Source: Cephalotrichum gorgonifer
Taxonomy: Eukaryota; Ascomycota; Sordariomycetes; Microascales; Microascaceae
NCBI GenBank assembly: GCA_900312665.1
Contig: ONZQ02000005.1
Coordinates: 2,149,077 to 2,213,076 of the forward strand
Direction of reading: 5' to 3'
Length of the DNA: 64,000 nucleotides
Below the pieces are notes generated by a model that had not been told where the DNA came from, made no database searches, and was given only the letters and a program-made list of their open reading frames with translations. Every line of letters starts with the position of its first letter. Position 1 is the first letter of the stretch. The translations under genes were made by a program, and so were the position numbers. This document shows positions 1 to 12,752 of the stretch, piece after piece.

Positions 1-1250
1 GGTTCAAGGTCGGGATTGGGAAGGGATAACAAACCAAAAAAAAAAAACATTGCGTTATAGGATACTGACGCGGTGATGCGGACCCAGTACGAGCTGGCGA
101 CGCGGAGGAAGGGGGCTATGAGTGCGCCGAGAAGCGGAAGGGTCTGGGCATTCCCTCCCACCCTCATATAGAGGCGTTTTGGTGCCGGAGTGCTATCTAC
201 GGCGACGGAACATGTATTAGCCGCGGCTTTCTCTGAAAGGAAATGCGATGAAATGAGACGTGATTCGATTCCTCCTCCCATTTGATCGGCAGCGATCGTC
301 TCTATATTCGCTCATGTGATGCCGCTTGACGCTGGCTCCGTGATATAGTGTTTTCGTGGCTTCGTTTGGGGCGCGGCGAGGGGGGGAATACTAGCTAGCT
401 CGGAGAACTCACGCTCCGAGTCCCCGGGGACTCGCCATTCCTCTAGGCGCACCGGAGATGCGGGCGCCTTTCGGCAGGTGTATGGATGCCTGCTCACCCG
501 AGACATGCATATGAAGGCGGTATCCGTAGTGAGTTTCACGGTAATGATCGGCCCCCGACCTCCGATTGAACAGAATGGTCTCAGCCCCCAATTTCACCGC
601 CATCCCATTGCGCGCACACAGAGACACACGCGCGCGGGCACACACGCACACACACTCACCGCCCGCGTTCATCTCACTCGGCACAGAGGGGTTGGCGTTT
701 TCGGTCTTGCTGCTGGGGGTGTACGTGTGATGTGTGATGTAGGTATATAAACCAAAATCTCCCCTACCCACTAGACTCTCCTCCCACACCAGCATACGCT
801 GGAGCCTTTGCGATACCTTACGTCTAGTATAGTAATCATGATCTTTGCCGTGCCGTCCCGGGAGGGGGGGGGTAGGGCTGGGAGGAGGTATGGTGGGGTC
901 GGGATGAGATCGGCGAATGGGAAGTCCGGGGACCGACGGCGACGCACCGCTGGATGTGATGGTAGGGCTAGAGAGGGGCGGGTTCTTCCATGCGCCGTTC
1001 CTTTTTATGATTACTTATCAAGCCATCTTTCCCCTCTCGTTCTGGGTTTCTTCTTGTTTCCCCCTGTTGTTTCCCCCTGAGACCCTTTGTTCCTCTTTCC
1101 GGGGTTTATTCTATCTATCACAGTCTTGTTCCTCTGTCACTGTCTCGTCATCCCTACATGTCTCTCGTAATCGTCTGTTCCTCTCTCTCGTCACATCACT
1201 CTCTCTAGATTTCTAATTCCAGTGTATCTGATCTAAATACTTTTGTGAAG
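1..1250. other. Intergenic, no gene seen
   Basis: I see no credible gene here. The longer open frames are low-complexity, overlap one another on both strands and match no family I know. A poly-A run lies at about 37-48 and a CA-rich stretch at about 610-655. Confidence 0.6.
1010..1215 (+). promoter_or_regulatory. Pyrimidine-rich promoter tract
   Basis: This stretch is strongly CT-rich on the + strand and ends about 40 bases before the ATG of the sulfotransferase-like gene. CT tracts just upstream of the start are common in filamentous fungal promoters. No TATA box is obvious. Confidence 0.45.
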
Positions 1251-2569
1251 ATGCCGAGATCCAGAGCCATCGACGCCTTCCCGGTGTTGGAGCACCCGAG
1301 GGAGAAGAAGGTGATTGTCCTAAGCTATGGCAGGTAGGCACCATCACCTCCCCTCGAACACCCTTGCCCGCTTCCAGCTAGGACACACACACACACATAC
1401 ACACACACAGATCCACCCCTCGGACCCTCCTGTCTGGGACCGACCCACGGAAAAACGGTCTAGCTGACGCCTGGCAGGAACGGCACGCTGGGCCTCCACA
1501 ATGCGCTTCAGATACTCGGCTACAATTCGTACCACGTCATGTCGTGCGTACAGGCGGGTGCATCGCACCTCCGCGTCGCGAGAGAGGGCATGATGGCCAG
1601 GTTCGACGGCGTGGGGAAGCGGTACGGCCGCGAAGAGTTTGACAGGTGGTTTGCGGATAACGGGGTAGCGTCCTCCCCTTTCTGTGTCCCTTCCATTCCT
1701 TTCTCCCCCTCCCCCCTTCCCCCTCCCCCCGTCCCCCATCCCTCTACCCTCGGGATCTAGAGCTCCTGTGTAAAAGGGCTAACTTGAGCACCCCCCCAAA
1801 CCGGAAAGGCGCTCGTCGACATCTCGGCCTACTTCGCAGATGACCTGGTCGCAGCCTACCCCCAGGCGAAATTCATCCTGACGCACCGCGAGCCGTCGGC
1901 GTGGATCCGCTCCGTGCGTAATACCCTGGTGCCGTTGGAAGAGGCGACAGCGTCGTTCCCGATATGGCACATGTCCTTCGTCGACACCTTCACGAGGGAG
2001 TTTGCGAGGACGACGCGGTACTGGAGGCGCTTCATGTGGAGTAATCCCGCTGGAGAGGAAGGGGTCAACTCGGATGAGAAGGCGATTGAGGGGTACCTGC
2101 GGCAGTGAGTCTCACCCCTTCCCCGGCCTTTTTTTTTCTTTTTTTTTCGGTTTCCCATCTTCCTGCTCCTTCCCAACCTTTCTCTTTGTTTTCTCTCCCC
2201 GATGCCCTCACCATCTCACCTCACACACTGTCTCACTCTCACGCTCACTCTCTCGCTGCTGCTCATCCACGCGGAAATGTAACGTGCTGACACCCTTCCT
2301 CCAGCAACGACCGCATGAAAAAGATCGTACCCCCGGAGAAGCTCCTCGTTGTCAAGCTGGAGGATGGGCTAGGCTGGGAACAGATATGCCCGTTCCTCGG
2401 CCACGAGATCCCCGACGAGCCGTATCCCCGGGCCAACAACCCTAAGGAATTCCTCGAGATTGTGCCGAGGATTATAAGGAGCCACTGGCGTAAGACGCTG
2501 GCGACGTACGCGACGGTGTTGGCGCCGGTCGTCGCCGCGGGGGTGTGGTATGCGAAGGGGGGGAGGTAG
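1251..2569 (+). CDS. Sulfotransferase-fold P-loop protein (Sulfotransfer_4 type)
   Basis: The model joins 1251-1333, 1478-1664, 1809-2104 and 2305-2569, giving 276 residues. The P-loop is created across the first splice junction and reads SYGRNGTLGL. It matches the position of the FPRTGTxSL 5'-phosphosulfate loop of the fungal NAD-dependent epimerase/sulfotransferase family (PF17784). Further family features are KFILTHREPSAWIRSV, the 3'-phosphate-binding-type arginine/serine segment, and a C-terminal LLVVKLEDGLGWEQICPFLG block. The last 25 residues are hydrophobic (ATVLAPVVAAGVWYA), suggesting a tail anchor, which is frequent in this family. The substrate is unknown and sulfotransferase activity is unproven for most fungal members. 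All three introns have GT-AG ends and keep frame. Its right-hand neighbour is an unrelated esterase. Confidence 0.85.
1382..1409 (+). repeat. CA dinucleotide microsatellite
   Basis: This is a run of CA repeats with one interruption, inside intron 1 of the sulfotransferase-like gene. It is probably length-polymorphic but non-coding. Confidence 0.85.
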
Positions 2570-4370
2570 TGGCTTTTTGAGTGGCTTGGCTCGAGATTAC
2601 TATCAAGTCGTGTGGGAATTGGAGTAGGAGTAGGTATAGGGGTTTAAATCCGGGGCGTTGCATGTGGATAGCAAATGGGAGAAGTTTATTTACGCGGTAT
2701 TGTTGCCATACCCTGTACAACTGGGGGAGTCGGTTTATGCGGTATACGTACCCTCCGCCGTGCCGGAACTCCTACATGCCAATTGTGGCACCACTGGGTA
2801 CTTAGCATCAATAGCTAACTTTGGCTTCTTAAATAGGAACGGGAGCTATTTAAGCGTGGGGAGGATGCCACCAAAGCTGTGCACGGACTTAACAATGGAA
2901 CAGGGTTAGACGCGGTGTATTCTCTAGAAGTATTGAACATAGCTTGAGGACAACTCCATTCTGCCCTACGCGGAGAGCGGAGGTGTGAAAACTTAGTATC
3001 TCTTCATACATACGGACTTCGGTACGTTCCGGAGGTATCTATTCTGGTACACGGGAGATTTGCCTAGTTACTCATCAAACTTTCTACTAAATCGGACGCG
3101 TCCGGTCTGCCTATATTGGTCTGTGAACCTTATAGTGGAGCTTGGCCTAGCAGATATCTATATATAGGGGTCTTTCACTCTGCACTCCCGGCCGTATATA
3201 CCGCGAAACGGAGATGCAGATTAGCTACAACTAGAGCCAGCCTTTCCCCCGAACAACGGTCAAGAATGAGCATCCTTTACAGGTACTATACGAGCGCGAG
3301 AACGACATAATTTCGGGGGCGGGAGATCAGAGGCGGGGGAGGACAGATCCGCTTAATTGGGTCCTTCATCCAGATTGAATAAATCCCGGCTAACGAGGGG
3401 GTGTGAAATCGGCTTTGCGGATGCGGGGAATGGACGGCGGTGTGAAGTCTTCTTATAAGGCGGCGGCTATAGTAGTTATTATAATACATGGTCTTTGTTT
3501 TTTTTGTTCCTGGGCTCCTCCCGGCTCCACATGTTTTCGTTCCCCACAATCAATGCGCAGATCGGCGCCCCCGTTCTCCGCATAGTGTTTCTTGATTAGC
3601 TCGCGTACAACACGGAGGAACTTCGCCGGCCGTTGCGTTTGCCGATCTTTCCGTCCTTCCGTCCACTCAAGCACCTTGTTGAGTTTCTCCATTAAGTACA
3701 AAGCTCCCCGCATTAAGAAGGGGATAAATGAAGTAAAGAAGAGTAAGGAGCATAGAGGACGGATTAAAAAACGAAGAAGAAAAGAATAAGAAAAAAGAAA
3801 GAGACAGGATGGATGGGAGAGTTTCCCCCCCGCTTTAAGCGGGACACTTACAGTTTTTCATGGGTCTCTCTTCGTTCCCCGGGCCCAGGTTTCGGTTTTT
3901 ACCCACTGGTCCCGCTCCAATGCCGACGGCGACCTACCCCAATATAGAAAAACCCGCTCGAGCCATCTCTGTTATGCGTAGTAGCTACTTTTTCGTCCCC
4001 ATCATTGTCCACCCGGGTAAATACGCCCACCGAGGCACACAGCCTGGAACCCCCCCGGCTTTCCTCGAACCAAGGGCAGCGGCCAGTAAGTGGTGGTAGG
4101 GTGAGTGGGACTGGAGAAGAATTGGGGTAGGTTGCCGGGACTTAAAAGGGGTATATTTTTAATATCGGTCTCTCCTCATCGCCGGCGGAAGGGAAGTTAA
4201 AGACTATTTATTAGTCCCGGCCTCGGCGGTCGGGGTTTACACCGTCCTTTATATATGAAGCCCAAGGTCCCTGTTTCCCTACGAGCCCCTTCATTTCCCT
4301 CCCTCTCACGATCCTAGGAACGCTCCACAACGCACCCACTCGCAACATCGTAAGGTCCCAACCGCCCAAC
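2570..4370. other. Intergenic, no gene seen
   Basis: No family-level match was found on either strand. A basic minus-strand frame at 3453-3713 has no recognisable domain or plausible gene structure. The spacer is moderately AT-rich around 2900-3300. Confidence 0.55.
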
Positions 4371-5335
4371 ATGAAGCTCCTCAGCCTCCTCGCCCCGCTC
4401 CTCCCCCTCCTCCCCTTCTCCCAGGCGCAGGGCGGCCTGACCCAGGTCACCTCCTTCGGCTCCAACCCGTCCAACGCCAAGATGTTCCTCTACGTCCCCG
4501 CCAACGTTGCCGAGAGCCCCGCCGTCGTCGTGGCGATCCACTACTGCACCGGCACGGCGCAGGCCTACTTCGGCGGCAGCCCGTACCGCCAGCTCGCCGA
4601 CTCCAAGGGCTTCATCGTGATCTACCCGGAGTCGCCGTACAGCGGGACCTGCTGGGACGTTTCGAGCCGCGCGACGCTGACACACGAGGGCGGCGCCAAC
4701 TCCAACTCCATCGCCAACATGGTGCGCTACGTCATTGACAAGTACAGCGCCGATCCCGCGAAGGTCTTTGTCACGGGCACTTCGTCTGGTGCTATGATGA
4801 CGGTTAGTAGTTTTTTCTTTTCCCTTTCCGTTTTCCCCCCAAGCTAAACTTTCATTCCGTTCCATGCCCCCGACTAACACGCACTCAGAACGTTCTCGCC
4901 GCAACCTACCCCGACATGTTCGCCGCCGGAATCGTCTACTCCGGCGTGCCCGCCGGCTGCTTCTTCACCAACTCCGTGAACGGCTGGAACAACACGTGCG
5001 CCCAGGGCCAGGTCACCAGCACGCCCGAGCGCTGGGCCCAGTGGGTCACCGACGCCTACCCGGACTACGACGGGCCCCGCCCCCGCATGCAGATCTACCA
5101 CGGCAGCGCCGACACCACGCTCGGCGCCAACAACTACGCCGAGACTATCAAGCAGTGGTGCGGCGTCTTCGGGTGCGACCCCAACGCCCCCGAGGAGACG
5201 GCCCAGAACACGCCCCAGGCGAGCTACACAAAGAAGACGTACGCGGGGGGTCAGCTGGTGGGCATCTACGCACAGGGCGTGGGACATTCGGTGCCGATGA
5301 GGGGCGCCGACGACATGGCCTTCTTTGGGCTGTAG
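4371..5335 (+). CDS. Secreted acetylxylan esterase, CE1 family
   Basis: The model joins 4371-4802 and 4889-5335, giving 292 residues. Residues 1-19 form a leucine-rich signal peptide ending near SQA. The rest is one CE1 / esterase-PHB depolymerase alpha/beta-hydrolase domain (PF10503). The nucleophile elbow is GTSSG at residues 136-140 with Ser138. The catalytic His is in GVGHSVP (His277), nine residues before the LPF-like C-terminal block. The IHYCTG oxyanion segment and the cysteines expected in fungal Axe1/AxeA are present. The family removes acetyl groups from xylan outside the cell. There is no carbohydrate-binding module, unlike some Trichoderma and Aspergillus homologues, and the length is normal for module-free enzymes. 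The single intron sits just after the nucleophile elbow. Feruloyl esterase activity is a possible alternative within CE1. Confidence 0.93.
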
Positions 5336-5516
5336 GGTGGGGGGGCTTTGCGAAACTAGCTTTGGGGCGGGTGATGGGGGCGTGGGGATGCTGTGAGATT
5401 TTCTGGGAGGGAGCTTCTTGTAGATACTTGATGCAGGATCTTGTACATTGCTTGCGTCGGACTGAGAAGATATATGTCTACCATGATCATCAATACGTTC
5501 TATCCTTGATCCCTAT

Positions 5517-7868
5517 TTACGGTAATACCCCCTTCCCCACAATCGTAATCCGCTCCTCCAGGACCGGCGCGATAACCCGCGTCCAGTCCACGTCAATCGC
5601 GTCCTCCGCCAACGCGTCGCACGTAGACCTGTTCACACCCGCCCTGTCCGCCCACCGCGAGAAGTACTTCTTCATGAGCAGCACGTCCACCTCGATCCTC
5701 TCATCGCCGTCCTCCCTCACCTCGTCCTCGGCGTCGCTATCCTCCTCGGGCGCGATCCCCACGCCCGTCCTCCGCGCGAGCCACTCCGACCACGAGCTCG
5801 AACCCGTAGTCGTCGGCGCCGGGGCCTCCGTCGCCTTCAGAGACCCCAGCAGCTCGCGTGAGGGGACGCGGCTCATGATGGGAGAGCAGTCACTAGCTAC
5901 CGACTCCCAATGCATGTCGAGATACTTCCAACGGCCGACGGTGCGAAGGGCCATGAAGTACTGGCGGAGCATGGTGGAGATGAGGATTCCGTTCTCCTCG
6001 TCGACTAGCTCCTCGGCATCGCCGCCCTCGGGCTCGACGAGGAGGGATTTGAAGCCGTCTGGGGGATGTGTTAGCTGTGAAGTGGGGAAAGGGCGCGTGT
6101 ACAATGGACGATACGGGATGATAGCGGAGAAGGATACGCGAAACAGGGGTATAAGTGTGTTAGACGAGGTAGTGGTTAGGATTACAACGGATAAAGGGAT
6201 AACAGTGTAACGAGGACTAACCTTTTCCTCGGCTCATGTAGCCCCTGGTCGCCAACTTGTACTTCTTATTTGGCTGGATATCCTCCCCGCCGATGGTGGC
6301 CGACGTGACCCTCGACCCTGGAGGTAAAGCCGGGTCAAACGTAAACTTGATGTTGGAAACCTGCGGGAACCGGCCTGTCAACCGTCAGTTTTATCCCCCC
6401 TCCAACCCCCTCCAACCCGAAATCAACACAGCGAGAAATGGAAAACACAAAGGCATAGAACGATACTTACCCTCCAGCGCGGGATACAAACTGACTCCGT
6501 TCTCAAGCGCCTCCCTCACCGCCCTCCCCGTCACCATCATCAGCACCACCGGGTCCTCGAAGGGGAAGCACGTGACGATATCCCGCACCCGTATCGCGCC
6601 CGGCGGGTAGATCTGGTCTCCCCTGATGGTTCCCGCGGCCATGAGGGCGCAGTCGGCGCTGTAGTGTGCCCTCATGATGTCGCAGACGAAGTTCCCGATG
6701 TTCGACTCCTCCCTCCGCACGGTGGTGAAGCGCGCGTCCAGCGGCGTGGCGGTCCAGCCTATGGACTTGGCGAGGCTGTGGCGCAGGCGCGAGGTCAGCT
6801 CCTCGACCATCGACCGGGCGTCGTCGTCCTCGGGCACGGAGGAGACGACGTCCCGGCGTATGACCTCGAAGTCCCACTTCGGCGGGCCTGACGGGTCGGT
6901 GCCAGGGCGGCGGCGGGCCTCGAGGTAGCTCAGCTGCTTGAAGTCGCTCCCGGAGCGGAGGACGTGGGTGCCCCGTATGAGGCTGTGGGCGTAGTAGTGG
7001 TCGTGGCCGCCCAGTATGATGTCTATCAGGCCGTCGGTCTGCTCGGCGAGCTTGTTGTCGTTTGGCTCGCGCATGTGTGTGAGGGCGACGATGATGTCGG
7101 CGCCCTGGGCGCGGAGTTGGGGCACGAGCTCGCGGGCGGTGGCGGAGGCGGACTTGTAGATCAGGTTGGGGGGGAGGCTGTTTATGGTGCCGAGCCACTC
7201 GCGCTCGCCGAGGCCGATGAGGCCGATCTTGAGGCCGTTACTGGAGGTGAGCATGTGGGTGGGCTTCGCGTTGCCGAGGGGGACGTTGGGGCCGAGGGCC
7301 GGGTCGAGGACGTTGGCTATGAGCCAGGGGAAGGAGCACTGGGAGGCCAGGTGGGTGAATTGGTTGACGCCGAAGTCGAGGTCGTGGTTCTAAGGCGGTT
7401 GGGGGTGGAGAGTTAGTGGAAGGAACGGGAGTGGAGAACGGGAAGGGAAGGGAAGGGAGGGAGACGCACCCCTACTGCCGCGCATTGCGTCCCGATTGCG
7501 TTGAGTACAGTCACCATATGAGAACCTGCGTGCGCCTGTTAGCAGGAACACCAGAGTTGTCCGCCGACAAGGCGAGCAATAGAAGCTCTCCACACACCCT
7601 TCGTGACGGTGCTCTCGACGCTCGGGTTGAAGGAATCGCCCGAGAACAGCGGGATCAAGCCGGGCTGGCCGGCGTAGCGCTCGTGTTCGCGGTACTCGCG
7701 CACAACGGACATGAAGCGGCCGATGCCGCCGACGGGCTCGGCGCTCGACGGGTCGACGTGGTAGACGTCATTGAAGTGGAGGAGGCGGAGGTCGGGCGGG
7801 GAGTCGTGCGCGCGGCCGCTGGAGAAAACGGACACGGGGTCGGAGGAGGGGGGTGTCTCGGGGTGCAT
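5517..7868 (-). CDS. 5'-nucleotidase / UshA-type metallophosphoesterase
   Basis: The complement model joins 5517-6058, 6222-6374, 6471-7389, 7470-7525 and 7598-7868, giving 537 residues. Metal-binding blocks of the calcineurin-like fold appear in order: HFNDVYH (Asp34, His37), FSGDSF (Asp78), GNHDLDFG (Asn110, His111), and GGHDHYYAHS. The GNHD motif is rebuilt exactly at the joint after the 56-base exon 2, which supports that micro-exon. The C-terminal half carries the 5'-nucleotidase domain, with the NIGNFVCDIMR segment and the VRDIVTCFPFEDPVV block. There is no signal peptide or GPI signal, so a cytosolic enzyme is likely, unlike secreted 5'-nucleotidases. A long acidic linker (EEDSDAEDEVREDGDE) lies near the C-terminus. 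The family hydrolyses nucleotides or related phosphate esters; the exact substrate is not evident. Confidence 0.9.
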
Positions 7869-8722
7869 TGTCGGGGTGGGAACTAGGAGGTGGGAGGAGC
7901 AAGGAGGTGAGGAGGAGCTGGAGCTGGAGCTGGGAGGCGACAGTCTGACCTGCGAGTCGATGGTGCGGGGTAGTTTTTAGTTTCCGTTTGATGGTTGACG
8001 GCGGGGTAAACTAAAAGTAGAGCTATCCAATGCCAATGCCAAGCTGAAACACGCGCGCGTGGGAACGGAATAAAAGAAGAAAAAAAAGGGGACGGAGGAG
8101 GGGCACCAAAGCAAGCCAGAAAAAATAACGTGGGGACACTGAAGTGAGATGGAGAACTGTTGGAGATCTATAGCCGGGCATCAAAAGATGACCATGGACC
8201 GACCCAACATGAAACGAATCGAGTTCCCCGCCACCCAGTTATGGTGCATGCAAACGACAATTGGAACGGAGGCAGTGTACTCGAGTCGCACGTGACACTG
8301 CACGTACTTATACATACAAGACCAGCTCAGGTCCGCGGTCAGCTTCTGGCAATTTGAAGCCAAGGTCGGGTGGAGCTGAACTCGGAAGGTGCATCCCATC
8401 CTCATCTTACAAGTACGCGTCAGCTCCTGGTTAGCTCATGGGCGTTTAGCCCGAGCGTCTTTGTGGAGCTGAACCGGAGGGAAGGTGCATTCATCGCCCG
8501 TTGCTGCCATTGGCCCCTCGCGGCCGAGGTCTCCACCGCTTGTTGGGGCGGCATCGGATGTCTCTCAGTAATTCCACTAACTAATACTCATACTTGTGGT
8601 GTATATCAGCTCGTCAAAATCTCGTCCATCGTGTTAATCCCTGGTCTCGACCAAAGCTAATCGATCCACTATACTATGTCACATATACCCGCGCTCACCC
8701 TTGCAACCTACCTTACCTTCGC
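7869..8722. other. Intergenic, no gene seen
   Basis: This is 5' sequence of the phosphoesterase gene on one side and 3' sequence of the DUF4246 gene on the other. The open frames in it are short and match nothing I know. Confidence 0.6.
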
Positions 8723-10720
8723 TCAGTGCTCGCAGAAGGAAAACGACTCCTATACAGTGTTAGTCTCGAGACATCTCGCCACAGCACCGTAACCATGCTC
8801 ATCGCCGCCCACTCGACTTACCTCTAGCATCCGCGCGGTCAGGTTCTCGTTCGCGATACTCCTCTCGCCCATCAGCTTCTCCCTCATCTCTACCGCCTTC
8901 TCCCACGATATGGGGAACTCGTCCACCAAGTCCACGGTGTGATCCGCGAGCTCCGCCGGCAGCGCACCCAGGATCCCCTGGTTGCGCAGCTCCTCGGCCC
9001 ACCAGTCCCTCCTCTGCGGCGGCACGTTGCTCGTGGACAGCAGCCTCCGGCCCGGGTCGACGAGGAACATGGCCAGGATCTTCCGATGGCCAGGCTTGGT
9101 GACGTCCCGCAGGGAGAACGGCTGCACCTGGTGCTGAACAAAGTTGGGGAACGCGATGAGCCTCCCCTCGCGCGTGAGGACCTGGCCTAGGGTCTGGATG
9201 GGCGCCCCGTCCTGCTCTACGCCGAGGTACTTCTCTATGCTCTCGTACTCGCTCTGCTGGGGGATCATTATGACCTCTTCCGCATCGACGGCATGTCGGA
9301 ATGCCAGGTGGCTGTCGGTGATGTTCTCCTGGTCGAAGTAGTAGATGGCCGAGGCGCAGATCAGCTCGTTCAGCCCGCCCTCAACGTGCCACGATCCCCC
9401 CTCATACGTCGGCTTCTCCGGCGTGAGGTGGATGTTCGCGAGCTTGAATATCACCTGCAGCCCAGCTGGGTAGTTATCTCGGAGCCGGGTACTGTCGGTA
9501 CCGCGTTTCTTCAGGATCTCCGCCCTCACCTCGGACTGGGGCTTGTACTCGCGCGGCTCGCGGTAGATGAGACTCCGGTGCTCGCGCTTCCACTCCTCAA
9601 AGTCGTCCTCGTACATCCAGTCCTCGTCGGGGTAGTCCTCCCCATTTCCCCGGACCTGTGTGTTGGGGTCGTAGTATGCGCCGGGTCCTTCCTCCACGTC
9701 AGGGATTCGGTACTTCAGACCCTCGGGGAACGACCAGTCCTCCTCGCCCGTGTACTCGAGCTGGATCCGCAGCCTCCCCCGCATGTCGACCAGGGCCTCC
9801 TCCCACATCGGGACCGCGGCCGTCACGACGTCCTCGAGTACTTTGTAGAGGTCCCGGTTCTTGACCGGGTGCAGGTTGTTGACGTAGCCCAAGATCTTGG
9901 CCCCGGCGTCGGTGAGCGAGACGTCCGTCGGCAGCCACTGGAACGAGCCCCACTCGAGCGGGCCGGCATCGTGGCTTTCGACCGGCGTGAAGGGGTCGAT
10001 CGTCATGCCCTTGCCGATGTACCCGATGCAGCCATCCAGCGGCACCTTCTCGTCCAGGAGGACTTTGGTTAAGCCGTACGCCACGGGGAACAGGGACGGG
10101 TGCACGAGGTCGAGGACCATGTCGTTTGAGTTGGGGTGCCAGTCCTTCAGGCGGTCCGGCACATCCTCGAGGACCTTGACGCCCGCACGGAGCGCGTTCT
10201 GTACGGAGGTTGGGACAGCCACGTCGGATTTGACGACTATAAGCTCAGCATCAAGAACGTTGATGAGGCCAGTCTCCTTATATATGGCCGCTTTATCCCG
10301 GAGTTCTTTAATGCACTGGTCGCATCGCTCGGTTAGCCAGAATACCGGCCCTCACCCTTCTTTTCTTCCCTGTCTATAAAAAAAATAAAAGGTACCGGAA
10401 ATACTGGGGGCGGGGGCAACTAGGTAACTCACAAAGTCAAACATCTCGTCCGATAGCACCACATCGCCCTCGAGCGCCTCGGGCCGCACGCTGCCCTCCG
10501 CCCGCCACTTCTCGACGATCTCGTCGTCGAAGACCTTGCGCTCCCACTCCGGCTTATCCGTGATCTCGTCAACGAAGGCCAGCATGCGCTTCTCGCGAAG
10601 CGTAACGCCGACGCTGTGCCAGTCGCCGAGGACGGCGGAGGGGAAGGCGGCGCCTTCCTGATCTTGGACTGGCTTGCCGACGCCAGGGACGCGGAGGCCC
10701 GGTTGTTCACTAGCGTCCAT
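8723..10720 (-). CDS. DUF4246 family protein, 2OG-oxygenase-like
   Basis: The complement model joins 8723-8749, 8822-10315 and 10433-10720, giving 602 residues, the normal length for fungal DUF4246 (PF14033). Conserved blocks include LVHPSLFPVAYGLT, FQWLPTDV, LQVIFKLANIHLTPEKP, and SWHVEGGLNE. The His406-x-Glu408 pair there is followed by His491 (FVQHQVQPF) and Arg507 (HRKILAMFLVDP). This spacing is that of the iron- and 2-oxoglutarate-binding residues of a jelly-roll oxygenase, so such activity is likely but unproven. The last exon is only 27 bases and encodes ESFSFCEH plus stop; the same FSFCEH-like end is what I know from the family, which supports the splice. A tract of TTTATATAAA lies about 180 bases upstream. 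Function in the cell is unknown. Confidence 0.9.
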
Positions 10721-12752
10721 GATTGCAGGAAATTATCTGTTTCAGGAGATGTGATAACTTATCCCGGGTCCTTGTAGTGCCCTTAATCTCATGAGTCGAT
10801 AATGGTTTTGGGAAAAATCTTCTGCGGCTGAGGTAGATTTTGGGGACTACGATTACATGTATTCAGGGGCGGGCGAGTGGGTGGGGCAGTGCTTCTATCT
10901 TTATATAAACTAAACTATTTAGAGCTGCGGGGTACTCCGGAATTCGGAATGATCATCACAGCGGACCAACCACATACCGCAGGGCCAGCTGAGCGGTCGC
11001 TAGTAGTTCTAGTGTTGGGGTCAGGGGGGGGGTCCTAGTCCTCACTGCGAACCAATGGGCCGGGGTGGTTGAGCTTGGACAGTTCGTTCTCCTAAACTCC
11101 TCAATACGGATAAGGCACCAAGTGTGTGCGAGTATGTGGGGCCGAGGTGATGGACCACCTGTATGGGGCGCACAGATAAATACTAGCTGGTTGCTTTGTC
11201 GGTGATGCGCCGGGTTGAAGCAAAACTTGTGAACTTGGCACGGGGTTTTCACCTCGTCTCAACTTCTAAGAGAGAGATGCGTCTAGAGAAAGATCCCAAC
11301 GTCACCCTGTATATCAACCAAACACGACCCTATGGAGAAGACGAACAAAATAAAATCGAGACTTACAGAGGATGGCGAGGTCCTGGCTCAGGTACACGAT
11401 ACATTCATGGATAACACATAATACAGGCAGCCATGTCTCCTGCGGATACTCAGATGCACCTGATTTTCTCTTCTGTTATTTATTACAAAGGAAACTCTAT
11501 GGGCCTCTAAGTATTCAAACTCCAACGACATGTTAGGAAATATCTAAGCATGATGATAAGAAACACCAAAAATCCCATCGTCTATGTTTTTTCCCCCTTC
11601 CTTGCCACGCACCATATTGAGGTCTGAGTATCAAATATCCTTTGTTGCGTTTGCGCCCCCCCGTACGGGCACCGAAACGACCATTCTATACCGGCCAAAC
11701 GGCCTAGGTCTCTCCGTACGAGATACCTGTGGCAAGATGGTCTCCTCTCTCGCAACTTTGCCTTTGAGACTTCGCTCCAACATGCTACCCGTTTGCTGCT
11801 AACCCCCGTATGTGCTACATGAGGGCTGCCAAGTATTTCTGGTGTCACATACTGACAGGAATACCCCATTTCTTGTGCATCGCCTGTGACCAGTCAATAA
11901 TAACCGGTCGATAATACACCTAAGCTTCTACTTCCCCCCAAATTCCATTGCAGGGTAGGAGGGCCTTGCCTTGCACCCCCATATACGGTGATATCGCCGG
12001 CACTGTCACATATTAGGTTGGCCCCTCGGTCTGTGTTCCTGACGACCAGTACGCCATCATCCTTTCTTACAACCTGCCCTCAGCGGCCACCCCCTTCTTG
12101 GCCCGGAAGCCGTAAGACTCAGCTCAGAGGAGTTACACTCACCGCTATCCTCCCCATTGAACCCGAGGCCGGCCTGAGACGGGCGGAGTGCGCTGCCCAC
12201 GAGGAACGGTTAATTCGATAGGGCTAGCTGTGGTCGCAAGCAGTTCGGTTTCCAAAAAAATTATCCGAGATGAGATATTTGCCCCATTTCAGACAGTCAA
12301 AGAGACAGGATACTATGCATCCGGATTTGAGACGACACCATATTTGAGGACATTTCTTTATTCCATTTCTTTTCCTTTCAGAGAAAGAACCAAACGACAG
12401 GTAGGAAAGGAAGCGACACGACCAAATCTTTAGCTGGAATCCTGGGGTGTGGCTGTGGCATGTCTAGTTTCGTCGACCCCGTTTGTCGCCTCCCATTCCA
12501 ACAGCCAAATCCCCCCTGTTGGCGACGATAATTGCATTCCAGGAGTTCCGCGCTAATCTTCCCACTGTACGTGTTTTCCACCTTCAGTCCCACGGGCCTG
12601 TTTCAATTCTGTCTATTTCAAGATCTGTCTATTTCAAGCTCTATCCCAAGGCCCTATGTAGTCCCAGGCTCTCCCCCATGCACTCACGGCGCCCACATAC
12701 AATCGCCTCGTCAGCTTGCCGTATTTCGCATCCCCTAGACGCTTCCCTCGAG
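10721..12752. other. Intergenic, no gene seen
   Basis: Two kilobases without a recognisable gene. The open frames are under 100 residues with no domain. A TATA-like TTTATATAAA lies near 10899, in position to serve the DUF4246 gene on the minus strand. Confidence 0.5.

Noticed and set aside
3453..3713. A basic minus-strand frame that looks somewhat protein-like
   Set aside because: No recognisable domain, no supported splice continuation and a poor end; too weak to call.
4864..6210. A 448-residue plus-strand open frame
   Set aside because: It overlaps exon 2 of the CE1 esterase in another frame and the 3' exon of the phosphoesterase on the other strand. Its arginine-rich, low-complexity protein matches nothing and is a shadow of GC-rich coding sequence.
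9293..10072. A 259-residue plus-strand frame
   Set aside because: It is antisense to the DUF4246 exon, and the DUF4246 frame has clear family blocks.
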